From the NCBI GenBank assembly GCA_029934095.1, contig JAOZMV010000042.1, forward strand, positions 1-9,350: a stretch of 9,350 nucleotides of DNA. Reading direction: 5' to 3'. Below the pieces are notes generated by a model that was given only the letters and a program-made list of their open reading frames with translations, did no database searches and was not told the origin of the DNA. This DNA is from Desulfuromusa sp. (lineage in GTDB: Bacteria > Desulfobacterota > Desulfuromonadia > Desulfuromonadales > Geopsychrobacteraceae). The position numbers were made by a program, and so were the translations under genes. Position 1 is the stretch's first letter, and each line of letters begins with the position of its first letter. Of the stretch, positions 8,201 to 9,350 are shown one piece after another.

Positions 8201-8458
8201 CGGATCAATAAAGTTAAAGAGGGGCGACCTCACTGTGTTGATGCCATCAAGAGTGGTGAGATCTGTCTGGTTTTTAACACCACCATGGGGGCGCAATCGG
8301 TCGCTGACTCCTATTCAATTCGCCGTTCAGTTATTATCTATGAAATCGCTTATTTTACCACAATGGAAGGTATCAAAGCCGGTACTGACGGTATTCTGGC
8401 GATGTTGAGAGAAGACCTTGACGTCAAGCCGCTACAAGAGTATTATCCGGCAACTTGA
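5201..8458 (+). CDS. carB: Carbamoyl-phosphate synthase, large subunit
   Basis: Makes carbamoyl phosphate from bicarbonate, two ATP and ammonia supplied by CarA. The 1085-residue product shows the duplicated layout. The carboxyphosphate half has [15 protein letters not shown] at 14-28, the glycine loop TLGGTGGG (173-180), and Glu299 and Asn301 in [11 protein letters not shown] linking domain follows. The carbamoyl-phosphate half starts with [17 protein letters not shown] (577 on) and has Glu852 in [10 protein letters not shown]. The C-terminal MGS-like allosteric domain begins near 950 and keeps Thr985, Thr988, Lys1004, Asn1026 and Thr1028. These line up, 11 positions later, with the E. coli UMP/IMP-pocket residues Thr974, Thr977, Lys993, Asn1015 and Thr1017, so feedback by UMP is likely. 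The net 11-residue gain relative to E. coli lies between the two ATP-grasp centres. ATG 5201 follows AAGGGGG (5188-5194) and overlaps the end of carA. Confidence 0.98.
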   Translation: MPKRTDIKKILIIGAGPIVIGQACEFDYSGTQACKALKEEGFEVVLLNSNPATIMTDPDFADRTYIEPVTPEVLTQIIAKERPDALLPTLGGQTALNTAVSVAESGILEKYNVEMIGAKLGPIKKAEDRTLFKQAMEKIGMSVPHSGLAHSFKEAKEVVAEIGFPAIIRPSFTLGGTGGGIAYNREEFDRMAMVGIDASPTSEILIEESVIGWKEYELEVMRDLADNVVIICSIENVDAMGVHTGDSITVAPAQTLTDKEYQLLRDASLKIIREIGVETGGSNIQFGINPKDGRMVVIEMNPRVSRSSALASKATGFPIAKIAAKLSVGYRLDEIHNDITRETLASFEPTIDYVVTKVPRFTFEKFPQSDATLTTQMKSVGEAMAIGRTFKESLQKALRSLEVDSYGFESRVFKKPADYVRQITATERDNLITKLQVPSWERMWYLADAIRAGFSIDQIYQLSGIDPWFLSNIAQIVEMESVLLTHKDQLNTDGADFIDLLREAKQYGFADRRLAFLWGITENDVREMRHKLAVLPVYKRVDTCGAEFEAFTPYFYSTYEEECEAEPTDRRKIIILGGGPNRIGQGIEFDYCCVHGAFSLAAAGFETIMVNCNPETVSTDYDTSDRLYFEPVTLEDVLAIVDIEKPEGVIVQYGGQTPLKLAMALEKAGVPIIGTSPDAIDRAEDRERFQALLNKLNLLQPQNGIARAYDEAEVIAERIGYPVVVRPSYVLGGRAMEIVYGVERLRDYMKYAVDASPEHPVLVDKFLQNAIEVDVDALSDGTDVVIGGIMQHIEEAGIHSGDSACTLPPFSLPDDIVAEIKQQTIELALELKVIGLMNIQFAVKAGDIYLLEVNPRASRTVPFVSKATGRPLAQIAAKVMAGQSLAELGVSGDIIPDYISVKEAVFPFVKFPGVDTLLGPEMKSTGEVMGIDYDFGHAYAKSQLGAGVKLPHSGKIFISIKDADKDDILEPTKKLVDAGFSIVATSGTADFLNQHGIEAERINKVKEGRPHCVDAIKSGEICLVFNTTMGAQSVADSYSIRRSVIIYEIAYFTTMEGIKAGTDGILAMLREDLDVKPLQEYYPAT

Positions 8459-8482
8459 AGTTAAGAAAATAGAGCAATAACC

Positions 8483-8515
8483 CAGTGGGCGGTTTTTCCG
8501 TCCGCTGTTTTTTTT
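8483..8515 (+). terminator. Rho-independent terminator between carB and greA
   Basis: CAGTGGGCGG (8483-8492) pairs with CCGTCCGCTG (8498-8507) as a 10-bp stem with two G-T pairs and a five-T loop, followed by eight Ts (8508-8515). It starts 25 bases after the carB stop. The T-run touches the greA ribosome binding site, leaving no room for a promoter between, so it may also act as an attenuator for greA. Confidence 0.85.
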
Positions 8516-8531
8516 GAGGAGAGTAGTCAGC

Positions 8532-9008
8532 ATGGATGAATCGGTTCCGATGACAACAGATGGGCATCGGCGTTTACAGGAAGAATTAAAACAACTGGTT
8601 AGATTTGAACGCCCAAAAGTTGTTCAGGATATTGCTGAGGCACGTAGTCATGGTGATCTTTCAGAAAATGCTGAATATGATGCCGCCAAAGATAGACAGG
8701 GTTTTGTTGAAGGGCGGATCAAAGAGTTGAATCACAAAATTGCCGTGGCTCAGGTGATTGACCCGACATCCATAAAGACCGATAAGATTGTCTTTGGTGC
8801 TAAAGTGACCATGTTTGATATTGATACGGAAAAAGAGGTCACCTACCAGATTGTCGGTGTCGATGAAGCTGACATTAATGTTGGTAAAATCTCTATCGTC
8901 TCTCCAGTCGGTCGAGCCTTGGTTGGACACCGGGTTGATGAAGAGGTGAACGTCACTGTCCCCTCTGGTGTCAAGGTTTATGAAGTGACCAATATTGAGT
9001 ACAGTTAA
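8532..9008 (+). CDS. greA: Transcription elongation factor GreA
   Basis: Binds RNA polymerase and enters its secondary channel, stimulating cleavage of backtracked RNA so that stalled complexes restart. The 158-residue protein has the normal length. The N-terminal coiled coil covers about 10-75. Its acidic tip lies in GDLSENAEYDAAK (41-53), with Asp42 and Glu45 matching E. coli Asp41 and Glu44. The C-terminal FKBP-like domain follows from about 80 and includes SIVSPVGRALVGHRVDEEV. I chose ATG 8532 because GAGGAG (8516-8521) lies upstream and the protein then starts MDESVPMTTDG, as family members do. An in-frame TTG at 8514 would overlap the binding site. The gene follows carB after a terminator only 16 bases before its start, so it must rely on readthrough or on a promoter inside carB. 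Confidence 0.96.
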   Translation: MDESVPMTTDGHRRLQEELKQLVRFERPKVVQDIAEARSHGDLSENAEYDAAKDRQGFVEGRIKELNHKIAVAQVIDPTSIKTDKIVFGAKVTMFDIDTEKEVTYQIVGVDEADINVGKISIVSPVGRALVGHRVDEEVNVTVPSGVKVYEVTNIEYS

Positions 9009-9045
9009 GATTCAGATCTAAATACAGGAAGAACAGTTTTTTGTT

Positions 9046-9081
9046 ACGGGACATTGTCATCACTGGCAATGTCCCGTTTTT
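9046..9081 (+). terminator. Rho-independent terminator after greA
   Basis: ACGGGACATTG (9046-9056) and CAATGTCCCGT (9067-9077) form a perfect 11-bp stem. It can extend inward by three more pairs, one of them G-T, to a TCAC loop. Five Ts (9077-9081) follow. It lies 37 bases after the greA stop and separates greA from the DUF1858 gene. Confidence 0.88.
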
Positions 9082-9151
9082 CTTGCATTTCAAGGATGAA
9101 TAGGAGAAAATCGGATCCATACTTTTAAGCTATTTCTCTTTGGAGGTAACT

Positions 9152-9350
9152 ATGGCTCCCAGAATTACCAAAGACATGACCTTCTATCATATTTTACAGA
9201 TGGACCCCGCTGTTGCCAGAGTTCTTACTCAATTCAACCTGGACTGTGGGGAGTGTCTCGGGGCAACCAGTGAATCTATTGCTCAGGGAGTTAGAGCTCA
9301 TGGTCTTGATCTTGATGAAATCCTTACCGCACTGAATGCTATATTTGCAA
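9152..9350 (+). CDS. DUF1858 (hybrid-cluster-associated disulfide) domain protein, 3' end outside the window
   Basis: The first 66 codons are present and no stop is reached. The sequence fits the small DUF1858 domain, which also occurs fused or next to hybrid-cluster and other redox proteins: an ITKDMTF start (5-11), a helix with HILQMDPAVARVL (13-25), a CGEC pair at Cys32 and Cys35 followed by GATSESI, and RAHGLDLDEILTALN (48-62). The CxxC pair could form a redox disulfide or bind metal, but the function of stand-alone members is not established. The domain is nearly complete at the window edge, so the protein may end soon after unless a second domain follows. ATG 9152 has a strong GGAGG (9142-9146) five bases before it. 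The gene follows the greA terminator, so it needs its own promoter; I see only a weak candidate, TTGCAT (9083-9088) and GAAAAT (9106-9111) with 17-base spacing. Confidence 0.8.
   Translation, partial: MAPRITKDMTFYHILQMDPAVARVLTQFNLDCGECLGATSESIAQGVRAHGLDLDEILTALNAIFA

Noticed and set aside
8514..8531. TTG 8514 as the greA start
   Set aside because: It lies in the terminator T-run and overlaps the Shine-Dalgarno; ATG 8532 gives the typical GreA start.
9046..9110. Sigma54 promoter for the DUF1858 gene
   Set aside because: TGGC at 9064-9067 has no GC dinucleotide at the required distance downstream.

Overview
The window is a stretch of ordinary chromosome built around the first three steps of pyrimidine synthesis. 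It most likely comes from a member of the Desulfuromonadia (Geobacter, Desulfuromonas or Pelobacter relatives). The grounds are the order lepB, pyrR-pyrB-pyrC, carA-carB, greA and a small DUF1858 gene, which I recall from Geobacter-type genomes, together with the protein sequences. This assignment rests on memory and was not checked by a search. All recognised genes lie on the + strand and none appears broken.

Layout. Positions 125-796 encode signal peptidase I (lepB). Positions 797-1004 are a regulatory leader with, in order, a sigma70-like promoter, a hairpin that resembles the PyrR-binding RNA element, a possible 38-codon leader ORF and a Rho-independent terminator. pyrR (1005-1541), pyrB (1557-2495) and pyrC (2514-3785) follow with gaps of 15 and 18 bases. 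A 283-base gap (3786-4068) holds a nested palindromic repeat and a likely carA promoter region. carA (4069-5208) and carB (5201-8458) overlap by 8 bases. A strong terminator (8483-8515) lies directly before greA (8532-9008). A second terminator (9046-9081) ends greA, and a DUF1858 redox-domain gene starts at 9152 and runs off the end of the window.

How the genes work together. CarA and CarB make carbamoyl phosphate, PyrB condenses it with aspartate, and PyrC closes the ring to dihydroorotate. Control by end product is visible at two levels. PyrR and its leader element would sense UMP at the RNA level, and CarB keeps the residues of the C-terminal allosteric pocket that binds UMP/IMP in the E. 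coli enzyme. LepB, GreA and the DUF1858 protein are unrelated neighbours.

The most interesting part is the pyrR leader. The 3' strand of the putative PyrR hairpin is also the Shine-Dalgarno sequence of the leader ORF, and that ORF runs straight through the terminator. This suggests a PyrR attenuator that works through leader translation, combining features of the Bacillus, Mycobacterium and E. coli pyr systems. It is a hypothesis from sequence only. I see no evidence of a defence system, prophage, CRISPR array or RNA gene.
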